64,000 bases of DNA from Actinernus sp. WN-2022 (GCA_030867875.1 JAOWCC010000804.1:42929-106928), one strand, 5' to 3'; counted from the stretch's first letter, positions 43,395 through 56,197 are shown. Notes: generated by a model not told the origin, from the sequence alone. Numbers and translations: made by a program.

Positions 43395-46300
43395 ACCGAG
43401 ATCAGCGGCACCGGCTTAAGGATTGGCCAGTGGAACGTTGAACAACTTACGGACTCCAAATTTGAACAGATCAGTCTCTTACTCACTACCTGCAACAACG
43501 TGGACATTCTCTTTCTCATGGAAACCTTCCTTAAGCCTTCCAAACCGGATTCAGTATACAACATTCCCGGCTATCAAATGGTTCGGAAAGATAGAGCTGG
43601 ACGGAAAGGTGGGGGTTTATTAGCCTACATTGCAGATAGGGTGAAGACAAATAGGATTCTGGATCTTGAAGATGATGGTGTGGAGTCGTTATGGTTGAGT
43701 GTCCATCCGAATAACTCAAACAGGCCAGTCCTGGTCGGAGCTCTTTACCGCCCGCCTTCTACAAATAAAGAAATGGATTCCAAGATCGAACTTAACATTG
43801 AGACAGCGTTTTTAAGGAACTGGGAGACGATTTTGGTAGGGGACCTAAATGTCGATTATCTGGACCAAAAACTCTACTCGAAACACCGGCTGATCAAGTC
43901 TCTTAAGAGCATGAATATGACGCAACACGTTACTGTAGTTACACGACCCAAGAGTAACTCTTGCCTGGATCATGTTTATACCACACACGGGGACTTTATC
44001 TCGGATATTATTGTGCCTAATATTGGAATTGCTGATCACCTTCCAGTGTTTCTTTGCCGTAAATATATCAAGGTAAACACCGGGTCGAACCACATAATAA
44101 TTAATTATCTTGACTTTAAGAATTTAAATATCGAGGCCCTGCTTGCGGACCTTCGGGACTCCCATTGGGACAGTGCCTTTGTTTTTGATGAAGTTGATGA
44201 CATTCTTGATGCCCTTGAATTGATACTAAATGAGGCATTGAAAACTCACATTCCTTCAAAACAAAAGCGCGTAAAGAAACCCAAACAGCCTGATTGGATA
44301 ACTGATGTCTTAATTACTGCAATCAACAAGCGAGACCAGGAACTCAAAAAGGCGAGAAAATCAAATTCTCAGGAAGACTGGTCAAAATACAAAGGGATGA
44401 AATGTTACGTGACAAATTTGATAAAGAAGTCAAAACGCCAGTATTTTCAAGAGTCTATAGATGAAAACAAAGGGAATCCAAAGGCGATATGGAAAGCGTT
44501 GAAATCACTTACCAAAACACAAAAGTCATCCAAGATCACTGAGTTGAAAAGGAAAATGGTGCTTTAGAAACGGATTCGTTGGCGATGGCGAACATGCTTA
44601 ATGACTTCTTTGTAAACATTGTTCAAGATCTGAATAATGGACAAACTCCAGCAAATCAATTTGACTCTTCTAAGCTTGAAAACTATGTTTCTTCTAGTAT
44701 CGGAAATTTTGTCACTTAGTTCAATATCCCGCAAATTACAGCCCAGGAAACGCAAAAGCTAATCGACAGTTTGTCGTCCTCAAAAGCTACAGGACATGAT
44801 GCAATAAGTGTCAAAGTGCTAAAACTAGTTTCACCTGTTTTTTCACAACCCCTAACAAGACTTTTCAATTTATCCATAGCAAAGGGGTGCTTTCCTAGTA
44901 AATGGAAGGTGGCGCGAGTCACGCCTCTTTTTAAGGATGGGGCGCGTGACAGCCGGGATAATTACAGGCCTATTTCGGTATTGTCTGTACTGTCCAAACT
45001 GCTCGAGAAGCATGTAACTGCATCATTTATGAATTATCTTGTAACAAATGGGTTGCTATACGATCTGCAATCGGCGTTCCGGGCGGGGCATTCAACAGAA
45101 TCTGCCCTGATCAAGCTTACAGATGAAATTATTTTTAACCTGGATCGAGATGAAGTTACTGGAATGGTATTTGTGGATTTTAGAAAGGCGTTTGACGTTT
45201 TTGATCATCAACTGCTACTGACTAAACTACGCCTCTATAGAGTGAGTGATTCCGCACTATCCTGGTTCCAGTCGTACGTTACGGATAGACTGCAGTTTGT
45301 AACTATTGATGGCAAAAGGTCAGATTCTCTACCGATTAAGCAAGGGGTACCACAAGGAAGCGTGTTAGGGCCTGCATTGTTCTTATTATTTGTGAATGAT
45401 ATCCCACTCCATTTATCCAATTCTTCTGTGGATATATACGCCGATGACACTACAATTACTGCAAGTACACACTGGTCTGATCTCAAATCACTGACCCAGT
45501 GTTTAAATAGTGATCTTGATGCGGTAAGCGAGTGGGCGACAAATAATAAAATGTTTATCAACACGACCAAGACGAAATCCCTAATGGTTACAGGAAAGTG
45601 TATTGAAAAGAGGCTAGGTGAGGACATCACCCTATGCTTGAACGTTACGCTCGAAAATTCTGTAATTTCTGAGGTCTCTTCCCACAAGCTTCTTGGTGTA
45701 ACTTTAGACAAGAACATGACTTTCGAGTCACATATTGATGAACTATGTAAAAAACTATCTAAACGCCTAGGTCTTCTTAAGCATATAAGCCCATACCTAA
45801 AGCAACGCCAAAGGGAACATTTCTATAATGGAGTTATAAAGCCTACTCTTATGTATGGGAGTATGGTATGGGATAGCTGTAGCGGGGATAGTTTGCAGAG
45901 AATACTTAAGCTTCAGAAAAGGGCCGCTCGCATTATTCTTGATGCTGACAGGTTAACACCGTCAATTACGTTATTTAATAATCTAAATTGGCTTCCCTTT
46001 ATGAAGCAATCATGTATAAAAAGAAACACACTAGTTTATAAGCGTATAAATGCAAACTATTTTACCCCTAGTTACATAGATACACTATTATTAAGGAACT
46101 CTGAAATTCACAATAGAGAGACACGCTATACTCAAAGCTAAATTTGATATGTCCTAAATACAAAAGGGAAATGAATGGAGGGCGGACTTTCGCAGTCAGG
46201 ACAATTAAAGAATGGAACTCTATAGATATAAGTATACGTAAGAAAGAGTCAGTAGCTAGTTTTAAACATAGTTTATTTAAATCATTTTTGAGTAAACAGA

Positions 46301-46620
46301 AAGCCACCATGCTCATCAATATATAAATTTCTATTACTTTTTAAGTAATTTTTTTTTTTTTGACTTTCGCAGTTAGGACAATTTAAAAAATGGAACTCTC
46401 TTGATATAAGTATACTTATAGTATACCTTTTAAGTAATTATTATAGTAGCTTTTCTCGTTATCTTTACAATTGTACATAGTTATATCTTAGCATATTTTA
46501 ATTGTTATTCGAAATTGTATTGTTTTATTCTTATCATAGTGAGGGCCACAGAGTCATCAGTGTTTTTACTACTGTAACGTGTTACCCTCTTGAAATAAAG
46601 CCTATTATTATTATTATTAG
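43395..46620 (+). mobile_element. CR1/L2-type LINE inserted in the PIN/CXC gene
   Basis: It begins at the start of an APE-type endonuclease, fused in frame to the host gene: WNVEQL, LMETFL, ALYRPP, GDLNVDY, ADHLPV (about 43,420-44,060). The RT follows: SSSKATGHDAIS, NYRPISVLSVLSKLLEK, FVDFRKAFDVFDH, GVPQGSVLGP and YADDT (45,440), then WDSCSGDS and QKRAARIIL. The frame shifts near 44,552, there is a stop at 44,718, and another shift near 46,135 before GGRTFAVRTIKEWNS. The tail has AATAAA at 46,594 and (ATT)n to 46,619. ORF1 is missing, so it is 5'-truncated and dead. No clear target duplication, as is common for CR1-like elements. Confidence 0.88.
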
Positions 46621-47063
46621 TCTTTTGAAATTCACAAGCGAGCAGTGAGCTTAGCGCAGACTGTTGTAAGCATGTGTCTAACTGACAGACAAAGGAACAA
46701 CACAAAGTCTCAAGTGATCAAATTGACAAGAGAGATGCCTCAACAACTGGCTGTTGGCTTAGCACTTCGACAATCTATTAGAAGCAAAGAGATTGTTAAT
46801 ATGCTCCATGGTTTTGGAATGAGTGTTGAGTACAACAGGTTAATAAGAGTTGAAGCACAAATAGAGCTGAGTGTTTTACAGCGCATGCATGAACATGGAG
46901 GAGTGTACCTTCCTCAAGACTTTGTGAAAAACAGACATCTATTTTTTGCAATCGACAACGTAGACTTTGCAGAGGACACGCCTGATGGTAAACACACACT
47001 TCATGGAACTGCTATGGCTATCTATCAGAAGACTGAGCCTGGAGATAAGATTCCAGAGATAAG

Positions 47064-47139
47064 GTTAGCTTGTAACTTCAATATCATATTAATTAATCAT
47101 TTGAGGAATATAATTTCATTACTGTCGCTTTGTTTCTAG
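47064..47139 (+). other. Intron 1 of the PIN/CXC gene (76 bp)
   Basis: AAG|GTTAGC donor and TTTCTAG acceptor; joining the exons splits an Arg codon (AG|A) and keeps PEIRLDNQ in frame. The size and AT-richness fit a metazoan short intron. Confidence 0.8.
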
Positions 47140-47663
47140 ATTAGATAACCAACCAAACCAAGATCGTACCATAAACGACCTTCCTGAATCAATAACTGAA
47201 CTGATGGAATGTCCTGTGCCCACCAAAACACCTAAAAGTCCAGTTTACCCAAAGTTAAGCCTGTTTAATGAACACGAGCTACCCATTGTCATAAGACGCC
47301 AAGATTTTGCGTGGCTTCTTGGTCGCAGTTTATCTAGAATCCCAGTTGCTGACCTCAACACTCAAGAAACACATGCACATGAGGAGTTGTCTAGTCGTAC
47401 GCAAGTTCCTGTGTGGTCTGCGTATAATTCCCTTATCAATAATGCTATAGATGTAACTAGAAGTGCAGTGCCCCCTTTGATTGCAGCACCCGCACATGAA
47501 TGGAACACCTTGTTAACTGTCCTCAAGCAGGCTCAAAACATCAACACTGAAATGGTTGGAGCCGATAGAAAGACCGTTGTGACACTGGATTTGGGCCTTT
47601 ATCAACCAGCAAAGAAACTACAAATGGCAAGAAATGACCTGGATCATTTGATACTCCGTCCAG

Positions 47664-47753
47664 GTGCGTTAATCAATATTTGCCGTCCACAGCTTATTGT
47701 ACGAAAATGTTTTTATTAATAAATATTTATGCTCTTATTATCGTACTCTTTAG
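47664..47753 (+). other. Intron 2 of the PIN/CXC gene (90 bp)
   Basis: CAG|GTGCGT donor and CTCTTTAG acceptor; joining gives a Gly codon (G|GT) and the continuous LRPGELRIVM. Confidence 0.8.
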
Positions 47754-50700
47754 GTGAACTGCGCATTGTGATGGCACAACTAAGAACAATTGGACGCTTC
47801 ATTGAAAATAGTGGTTTGGATATGTGCTGGATCGAGTCCGACCTTTATGGCTACTCAACAGTGAAGCAGATACTTGAAGGAAAGCATGTAAGAAGAGGGC
47901 AAGCAGCACACTTAATTACTCTTCAAGCTCTTTTCTGTATGTATCAAGAAGCATTCTTTCAGTTTGACAGCCAGTGTCATGAAAGTATTCATCAGGTGGC
48001 AATGGATCTTAGTGAAGCAACTGCAAGAGGAAAGAAGGAGGAAATAGAGCAAATCAACACTAGAATGGTTAACACTCTCAACTCTTTAAATGTCCTGGAA
48101 AAAATGTCAGCCTTTGATGAAGCACAAGACAAGAAGCCAATATTCAAGGTTATGCGTCAGTACATGCGCATGGTGATGGAGATGTTAGCATTTATCAGAG
48201 CTGTTCGAACTGGTGACTGGAATCTACACCTTACAACGTTGGCGAAGTTCTCAAGATAGTTCTTTGCACATGATATGATCAATTATGCACGCATGATTCC
48301 TATCTATTTAGCAGATATGGAAGCATTGAAAGAGTCGGATCCAGATATCATTCAAGAGTTTCAACAAAAAAACTGGGTTGTCAACAAAAATGGTCAAGCA
48401 TCATTTTGTGCACTAGGTGCAGATCATGCTCTCGAGCACATCAATCGCTCCATGAAAGTTTCAGGAGGCCTCGTTGGCATTACCCTAAATCCAAACGCAC
48501 GCAACAAGTTCTTTCTGATCGCTCCTGAACTTGCAAGGCTTGTTGAGGATGCAAAGACCATGGCAGGATTACCTAGGCAGAAGTCGACGATGAAACACCA
48601 CAATCTAACTACAGCTGTATTAGTACGCGAAGAAAAGAACATCGAGCAACTGACGACCACCATTAAAAGATTCTCCAACCGCTTTACCGAAGAGAGTGAT
48701 GACCTTTTTAACCTGGTGACAAAAGTAGTTGTTGAAGATAAAGTCAAGAAAGATCTTTGTGGCCAGAGTGAGATTGGTAGGAAGATGCTAGAAACCTTTG
48801 TGAAAGAGCGGATCCAGTCAGACAAAATTAACGTCTGGTCTACAATGAAGAAGAGAAAGCTTCTCACATGGAGAAGTGTTGGAAAGAAAGTAAAAGTGGC
48901 CCTCAAAGACAAAGTAGTAGAATTGCAGGAGGACAGATCTTTGTTTGCTCGTTTGATGATGGTCGCCAAAAGTCGTCCCGAAACCGACATCAAAGGGGCT
49001 ATCGGAAAATATGAGTTTTCAGTTGTTCCAAGATCTCTATTTGCAAATGATGGGACAATCGGGGGGACAATGCTCCATTGCTCATTGAAAAGTGCGCTAA
49101 TGGGAATTCTAGAGAAGATAGATGTATTAAGTTATGCTTCAACTGATGACAACAGCGTTACCATCCCAACCACCACAATGAGAGTTGCTATCATTGATGG
49201 AATGGCAGAACTTCAGATTCTCGACAAGCAGCATTGGATAAAGAATTGTGAACAGCTAGCTGAACACTTTAATGACTGTCTCTTTCATAAGTATCGTGAG
49301 AGTGATGAGGTACGCTTAATATTTGACAGATACGACTTGTCGTCATCGCTTAAAACTGCAACCAGGGTTCAACGGCAGGGAAACGAAGACCCAGTCTATT
49401 ACCGTATTACTGACTCGACTCACATCACCAAAGTCAACATGAGACGACTTCTGTCACATTCAAAGACGAAGATGGAACTAACGGTTTACCTGGCACATAA
49501 GTCCATGGAATATGCTGTGCGAAATGGGCGGCGTTTTGTTGTATCATGGGGATGTCAATGTCAAGCTACTCATCAAGATACAGGTAATCTCCAAAGTAAT
49601 CAAGAAGAGGCTGACACCAAGATGATCTTGCATGCTCTTGATGCCACTGCTAACGGTGCAACAATGCTGGAAATCAACTCACCAGACACAGATGTCTTTG
49701 TCTTATCTCTAAGACGCTACCCAGAGCTTTGTCGAGACACCTTCTTTGTTACTGGGACAGGTCAAAGACGCCGTAGGATAACCCTAATGCCAATTTTCCA
49801 GGCGCTTGGAGCGGCAAAAGCAGCAGCACTCCCTGCTTTCCATGCACTGAGTGGTGCGGACAATACTGGCAGCTTCTCTGGAAAAGGAAAGCTGGCATGC
49901 TGGAAAGCCTTCAGTACAGCTGATGCAGATGTCATCACAGATTTTGCAAACCTGGGAACCACAGAACGCCCAAATGACGATACCATGGTGGGAATAGAGA
50001 AGTTTATCTGTCACCTATATCAGCCGAAAACCAGCATTTCTGGGGTGAAGGAATTACGATGGTCCTTGTTTAAGAAGAAACAAGCGCAATCTGAGAGATT
50101 ACCACCCACACAAGGCGCTTTACATGAAGCGATTCTTCGCGCTCACTACCAGACCATGGTTTGGAACCATGACAAGGTGCAAAATCCAAACTTGCCCACA
50201 CCAGACAATTATGGGTGGACGAAAAACGACGACCAGTGGGTGCCTGTCATGACGAAGATGCTGCCAGCTCCTGATGCAATAATAGAGTCGTTAGTGAAAT
50301 GTGGCTGTGCAAAGCAACGATGCTCAACAAATTGCTGCCAGTGCCGTAAGGCAGGCCTAAGTTGTACAGAGCTTTGCTTATGCTCCGACGATGATGAAGC
50401 CTGTGAAAACATGTTTGAGGGAGATGATGAAGATGATTGTAGTGATGGTGGCGACGATGATGACAACGATTACGATGACTGAAGATGTTCTTTCTGTGAT
50501 GTAAAGCTCTTTACTCGATCTAGTAAAAGAACCTGATGTATTGTACGCTTAGAGTACCTAGGATACATGAAATAGTCTATGTTTATAAGTAAATAGAATA
50601 AAATCGTTGTTTTAACATGGCAAGCAAAACCTTTGGAAATCACTTTTGAAAGCTAGCTAGCCAGTTATTGAAAAATGAGATTTGCCTTTACTTTATGTGA

Positions 50701-50801
50701 AATGTAAGGCTTGTCTGTTCAAATTTAAAAATGCCAAATACAAAAGTACATTTACATGTGTAAATAGAAAAAAACTCGAGATTTTAGGTATTTTTTATTA
50801 A

Positions 50802-51910
50802 GAGCCTCGCTTCCATGCTATTAGTCACGTGATAGAAATTTTCACTTTTAAGTGTGTGGAAAGTTTGATAATAGCTATTCATGCATCCTGACTCAATTTG
50901 GTGGTGATGTATTGAAATATAATCGGAATAAATGTAATTTTAAGACACAGCCTCGTTTTCATGCTGATATATTACAAGAGGTCATTAAAACCTCCCTAAA
51001 TCATGCCGGTGCGAGTTAAAATTTTGCCGGCAAGTTTTTTTTATGTTCTTTAAAGTCCCCTTAACACATCTAGACTAGTGGCTTGCTTTCAACACAAAAT
51101 TCCCACGGGACTTTAATTTACGACATTTGCTCCCTGACTATTGTGGGGAAGCTTGAGCCCTTGGCTTAAAAGTTCAGTGGTGCATAATTACCCAGGGCTA
51201 GCCAATTGAATTGAGGGGGGAGGGTTAATTTTACACTCAACATTTACCAATTCAGATCAACTGTACCCGGGAGTGAAAGGGTTAATAACCATTTATTTTA
51301 TTTTATTTCTGTCTCGCTTTTTATCTATTACTAGTAAAATGGGATCCAATATGGGAATATTAACTGGGGAACCTCAATGGGGTTCTAACTGGGAACCTAA
51401 CTGTAAATTTTATACCTTGTAATGATATCTCAAAAATACATATATCCCCTCTACAAAATCACTTAAAACTGTAACAGTCCTATCATGTAGTGCATCCAGA
51501 ATTATGTCATTCGGAGGCACGTTGACATGCCGGCGAATACCAAGGGCCCTCAGTCGTCTCTTCAAGGTGCTAATACTAAATGATTAATATGTGACCATTA
51601 ACACTGACTGTGAACTTTAGTTTTCCAAGATTTTAATAGTATCCTACGTAAACGTAACAGCTAAAAGTGAAATTTAAGTTAAGCTTACATGTACCTCGAT
51701 TCCACGCCGTATATTCCACTATTATTTCATTTGATTTCGACTTTTTCACCAGGTCAATTAAGAATATCTGCATCTCTGGGAATTGATAAGGACCTTATCG
51801 ATTACATAATCCATAATAATAACTTACATGTACTAACAAAAGGAGTAACAGCATGCGCTTTTTCGCCTCCTCCGTCCGCCATCTTTACTATCGGGCCGCA
51901 GAGCATCATG
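50802..51910 (-). repeat. Right inner arm of the large TIR element
   Basis: Reverse complement of the left-arm segments between 37,130 and 42,192, and free of their insertions, so it acts as an ancestral reference. It starts AGAGCCTCGCTTCC and ends GGGCCGCAGAGCATCATG. Confidence 0.85.
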
Positions 51911-54900
51911 CACATCATACACATTACACATCATACTTAATAAATCAATATGCTGGGCCATGATTAGTTAATTAATCTATTACATATAATATACAGACTT
52001 ACTCAAGCAAAATAATTTATAAAATTCCCCTCTTCTCCTTTTTCAACTCTTTGCAAATTGTGGTCCTGGCTAGATAGCTTTCGTGGTGTTTTTTTGGGTC
52101 CTCCTACTCAGTCTATTATTTATTACTCGGGCCAGGCCTTCGGCCGGCACGAGTCTTAAATCGCAAGTGTTTGTTTTTTCTTCAAGTCGAGCTTTTTCGC
52201 CGTTAACCAATCAGATTACACATACAGGAGCCCATTGTTCGATGGACAATATTTCCCGAGGGAGGGCTAGTGGAGGGTATAATCGACCTTTCATGAAGCG
52301 TTGCAGTATTGATGGAGGATGGACAAGAAAACATACAGTGTGTTAAGAAATGCGAGTAACAAGAAGTATCAGACGTTTTGTTAATAAAAACAGCTCCTGC
52401 ATTGCTCAACGCGGATCTTTTTTTGTTCAACATCTACATTTCGAGGCGGGTGGTGTGAAGGATCTCATTCGATGAGATTCAGTTTCTCGCTCGCTGTCCA
52501 TCGAGGCTTCGAGTTTTCAGGTGAGTTTTGCATGTTTTTTTGTATTTTGCATCTTGTACTCAGTACTTATACACATCACATGTACTTACATTAGTACACT
52601 GTCATTCATACAGTCGTAACTACGACGCCAGACAGTTCTAAGGTACAAAAATCTCTTTACGAGTACTTTTGAACTTCAGTGAACTAAAAAAATACTCATA
52701 ACCGGGTCATAAGAATACTAAAAAAATACTCATAAGAATACTCAAAAGAATACTCTCAACTGAGATACAAATAAACTGTCAGCAAAGTGATAATTGGTTT
52801 CTGCATCTTTTGCTATACACAAAGCAAGTATTAAACTGCAACATACAACAATTTTGTGATCCTTGATCACACTTCTGTTGACATGATACTTGGCGATTTC
52901 GGCACTTTCTCAGTGTAAGCATGTACGTCCTGAAATTGTTAAACTTAAAGCAAAAGTACACTTGAAAACTTCGCTAAATTCTCCATTAAGTTCAGGTGCA
53001 TTTATGTTGAAATCCCGGCGCTTTCTCAGTGTAAGCATATTAATATTTCATTTTGTCAAATTTTCATACAACCAACCATTTAAAAACAGCGATGGAACAT
53101 GTTGGGCTTAGTTGCAGAATACCCCCTCCACTCAAAAGATCGCTTGAAAACTGCGCTAAATTCTCCACTTTAGTTCAGGTGTATTTAGACTCGTTCTATG
53201 AATGATTTTGGGTCGAAATGGTTAAGTTTTTTTATTATTTCAGGGTTAGGTTTTTAGAAGGTTTGTATGAAAAAGTTGAGAAATGAATTATTAATGAACC
53301 AAAGGAGGGGGTATTCTGCAATTACTCCCTGTGTGTGTTAACAAGCTTATATTGCCTGTCAAAAACCAATAATATATTTACACACCCATATTTTTATATT
53401 TGCAGGCATAATAATTATTCCCACTGTTGTACGGTACTTCCCAGTGAGGCTGGCCTTAAGTGAACTCCTGTAGTGTTCTCCAAAAAGCTGATTCAGTCCA
53501 GAAAAATGACCAGCCTGCAGATTACATATATCCATGTACAAGGCACATATTACCAGTTAACCATAGAACTTTGTATCAATGCACTGAACAAATGTTGCTC
53601 TGAATTTTGAACATCACAGGACAATTAACTGTTATATATGTAGATCTATATCAATGCTACATGTATGTATCCAGTCTTCACCTATTTGGAGATGGTACAT
53701 CTCTGCAGTTGACAGTGGAAGTAGTTGATAATTTACAGCTAAATAACTGTTTTCAGTGACATGGAGGGGAATTGTACCCTGCACCATTGTATTTCCCTAT
53801 ATCATGCTGTATGCCTTAATCAAGCTAATGAACTCCAAATCTGATTCAGCAAGTCCAGAAAAATGACCACCAAGGAACATATTACCAGTTCAGCACGGAA
53901 CTTTATACCAGTTCATTGGGAGCACAGCTGCATGTAGTTGACAATGGATGTAGTTGGTAATTGACAGCTAAATAACTGTTTCAAATGACGTGGAAGGGAA
54001 TCTCATACACTCGAAAATAAAAACTGTGGATGGAAGGACCCAGGTAAAATATAGAAACACAGAAATAGTTACTGACAGCTGTAATCTAGGAAAACCATTC
54101 ACCTGCTTCAACAACACCTGAGTTTATGATCATATACATTCTGAAAGAACTATTATTGAAAGGAAAGTTTATAGACATGATAAAATGTAACTGCATAACT
54201 CCTCTACTGATAAGAAAATGTTTGCTTTAAACTCAGTCAGCATACTAATTTTGATGTGATCTTTTGTATGGTGGTATTTTTAAAATTCAATTAAATAATA
54301 TTTTACATACTCAGACACAATCATTTATCGTTTATAACATTGCTAATATATGTGGCACCAGCCTAGTCCCAGGTATTGTGGCTGGGCTTTTTTCTGATTG
54401 TGTTAACAGATCCCAGTGGTTTGTACTGGTTTGTGACATCATGGCTCATTCCAAATCTGTACAAACCACAGGGATGAAATCAACCCAATCACAAAAATTA
54501 CCAACTCAAGCATGTTAAGGCATGGTTTTTGAACCGTTCTGATAAAACATTCAAAATTCGCTATCTTTGTCATTTACGTATGAAATACCCTATGACTTTG
54601 GAATAATACGGTAATCGTGTGTCTTAACATTTAAGGATCGGTATTTTGGTGTTTTGAAGGTCACGTGACCTCAAGGCTGATAAAACAAAGAAATCAAAAT
54701 GGGGTGGCGGAAGTTATTGTTTTGTGTAAGATTTTCGATTCGAAATGTTAAGCTTGTTATGGGAAATGAGACTGTGTCCGGAATGGTTGACTTTTTAACA
54801 CTGAAGAGGATATAAATGGCAAAAGATGGTTCCAAGAATAGGTCACGTGACCTGTTTTGTATATTTTCGCCTTAACAGTTTATCAGGGTCAACCATTCCG

Positions 54901-55310
54901 GACTGATCTTTAAAGTCAACCACAAGTGTAATCAGATAAACACAAAATCGTTACTTAAAATATAAAATGCACCACCCCGTTTTTAGTTTAATTTTCATCT
55001 TTTTGTGATCACGTGGTTGGTCACGTGATAGACATTTTACCAAAATTTTATATTAGGGCGATTAAAAACGCTGATATTAGTTCTAACCACCATTGTTCTA
55101 GGATTTGAGCAAATTCAAGTGACTCTATTCAAGAAAATAGCTGTAGCCTCGTTTTCATGTTCAAACCATGCCTTAACATGCTTGAGAAGCATCGCACTTA
55201 TATATAGATGGATATGGCCCGAGTATAGGCTGCATACAGCCTCTTGTTTATTATTTACTACTTGTAACTTCAAGAGTGAACAAATAAATGTTGTTGCTGT
55301 TGTTGTTGTT
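51911..55310 (+). mobile_element. LINE 3' tail split by Helentron-like copy E
   Basis: The outer pieces are 51,911-52,124 (AT-rich, unrecognised) and 55,249-55,310, ending in AAATAAATG and (TTG)n, a LINE-type tail. They separate two blocks that are contiguous in the left arm, so the whole interval was added to the right arm. The LINE origin of the first piece is inferred. Confidence 0.5.
52125..55248 (+). mobile_element. Helentron-like element, copy E (variant hairpins)
   Basis: Starts ACTCGGGCCAGGCCTTCGGC and CGGCACGAGTC and ends GGCCCGAGTATAGGCTGCAT ACAGCCTCTTGTT. Relative to copies A-D both hairpin stems are changed on both strands (AGCCCA/TGGGCT becomes AGGCTG/CAGCCT) while the frame ACTCGGGC...GCCCGAGT and the TTGTT end stay. 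The 3.1-kb interior includes MITE-like GGCGCTTTCTCAGTGTAAGC sequence (52,900-53,300) and no recognisable gene. Confidence 0.6.
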
Positions 55311-56197
55311 GTCTACACTCACCGATTTTGTTTTTGAACTCATGGATTCTGTTTTTGTTTTTGAACTCACCGATTTTGTTTTTGAAATTGTAATTGTAAG
55401 AAACAGCGATTCAAAATCCGAAGAACTCGATTTGGAATTGAAAAACGTAAAAACAAAATTCAAAAACCGAAAAACAAAAACCGAAATCCGAAAAACAAAA
55501 TTCAAAATCCGAAAAACTAAAAACAAAAATAGCGATTTGGAATAAAATAATGTAAAAATTAAATTAAAAAACAAAAACCGAAAAACGCGATTTGAAATTG
55601 AAAAACGTATAAAAAAAAATCGAAAAAGCAAAAATCAAAACGGTAATAGCGACTTGAAATTGAAAAACGTTAAAAACAAAATCGAAAAACCGAAAAGCGA
55701 AATCCGAAAAATAAAATTCGAAAACCGAAAAACAAACACCGAAATCTGAAAAACAAAATTCAAAACCGAAAAACAAAAACTAAAAATAGCGATTTGGAAT
55801 AAAAAAAATGTAAAAACAAAATTCAAAACCGAAAAACGCGATTTGAAATTGAAAAACGTAAAAACAAAATCGAAAACGCAAAAATCAAAAACAGAAAATA
55901 GCGATTTGGAATTTGAAATTGAAAAACGTAAAAATAAAATCGAAAAAGCAAAAATCAAAAAGAGAAAATAGCGATTTGGAATTGAAAACACGACAAACAA
56001 AATACAAAAGCAGCGATTTTAAATTGAGAAATGCAAAAAATAAAAACAGAAAAACAAAAACCATCAGTGACCCTCCTCGGCTTCCGTAGGAATTGAAAAA
56101 AGTGTCCGTTAGTAGAGCTTCCGCTTACGAGAATTATTCCCATAAGCGGACACCAAAGAAAAATATAGGGTGGATGTCCGCTTACGGGAGAGTTAAT
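55311..56197 (-). repeat. Right terminal block with low-complexity repeat
   Basis: Begins GTCTACACTCACCGATTTTG and continues as AAAACCGAAAAACAAAA-type words, then CCATCAGTGACCCTCC, and ends with GTCCGCTTACGGGAGAGTTA. It is the inverted counterpart of 36,519-37,129 but about 280 bp longer, from expansion of the low-complexity part and extra copies of the CGTAAGCGGA word. Confidence 0.8.

Larger units (their letters stand above)
42279..50482 (+). pseudogene. Cys-module, PIN/FEN-like and CXC protein gene, disrupted
   Basis: Coding pieces lie at 42,279-43,394, 46,620-47,063, 47,140-47,663 and 47,754-50,482. The gap 43,395-46,619 is a LINE; 47,064-47,139 and 47,664-47,753 are GT-AG introns whose removal restores the frame (PEI-R-LDN; RP-G-ELR). 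The N-terminus has two CxxC...HxxxC modules (CIIC/HRSC; CFFC/HKTC). The later part carries IDGMAEL (49,198), FDRYDLSSSLKTATRVQR (49,322), EEAD (49,606), SPDTDVFVL (49,680) and SGADN (49,850), the order of acidic motifs in FEN1/XPG-like PIN nucleases. The C-terminus is a CXC cluster (50,299-50,400) and an acidic tail. AATAAA is at 50,597. In-frame stops at 42,963 (TAA) and 48,257 (TAG) each look like single substitutions. I recognise the protein as a repeated invertebrate family without an assigned function; its place between inverted arms suggests a transposon gene. Confidence 0.7.
36519..56197. mobile_element. Large TIR element with nested insertions (family unknown)
   Basis: Three blocks occur in the same order, inverted, on both sides: a CTCTCGTAAGCGGAC-type end, a low-complexity AAAAACAAAATYSAAAA-type block, and about 1.1 kb of unique arm sequence. 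In the left arm block 2 abuts block 3 exactly (TGTAGAC|CATGATGC at 37129/37130). In the right arm the same joint is interrupted at 51,910/55,311 by a LINE tail with a Helentron-like insertion. The only gene between the arms is the PIN-like/CXC gene at 42,279-50,482. Further CTTACGAGAG words to about 57,262 may extend the right end. A segmental inverted duplication is the main alternative. Confidence 0.7.

Noticed and set aside
43358..50466. Minus-strand ORFs of 60-190 codons under the LINE and the PIN/CXC gene
   Set aside because: They are antisense shadows of real forward frames with no motif of their own.
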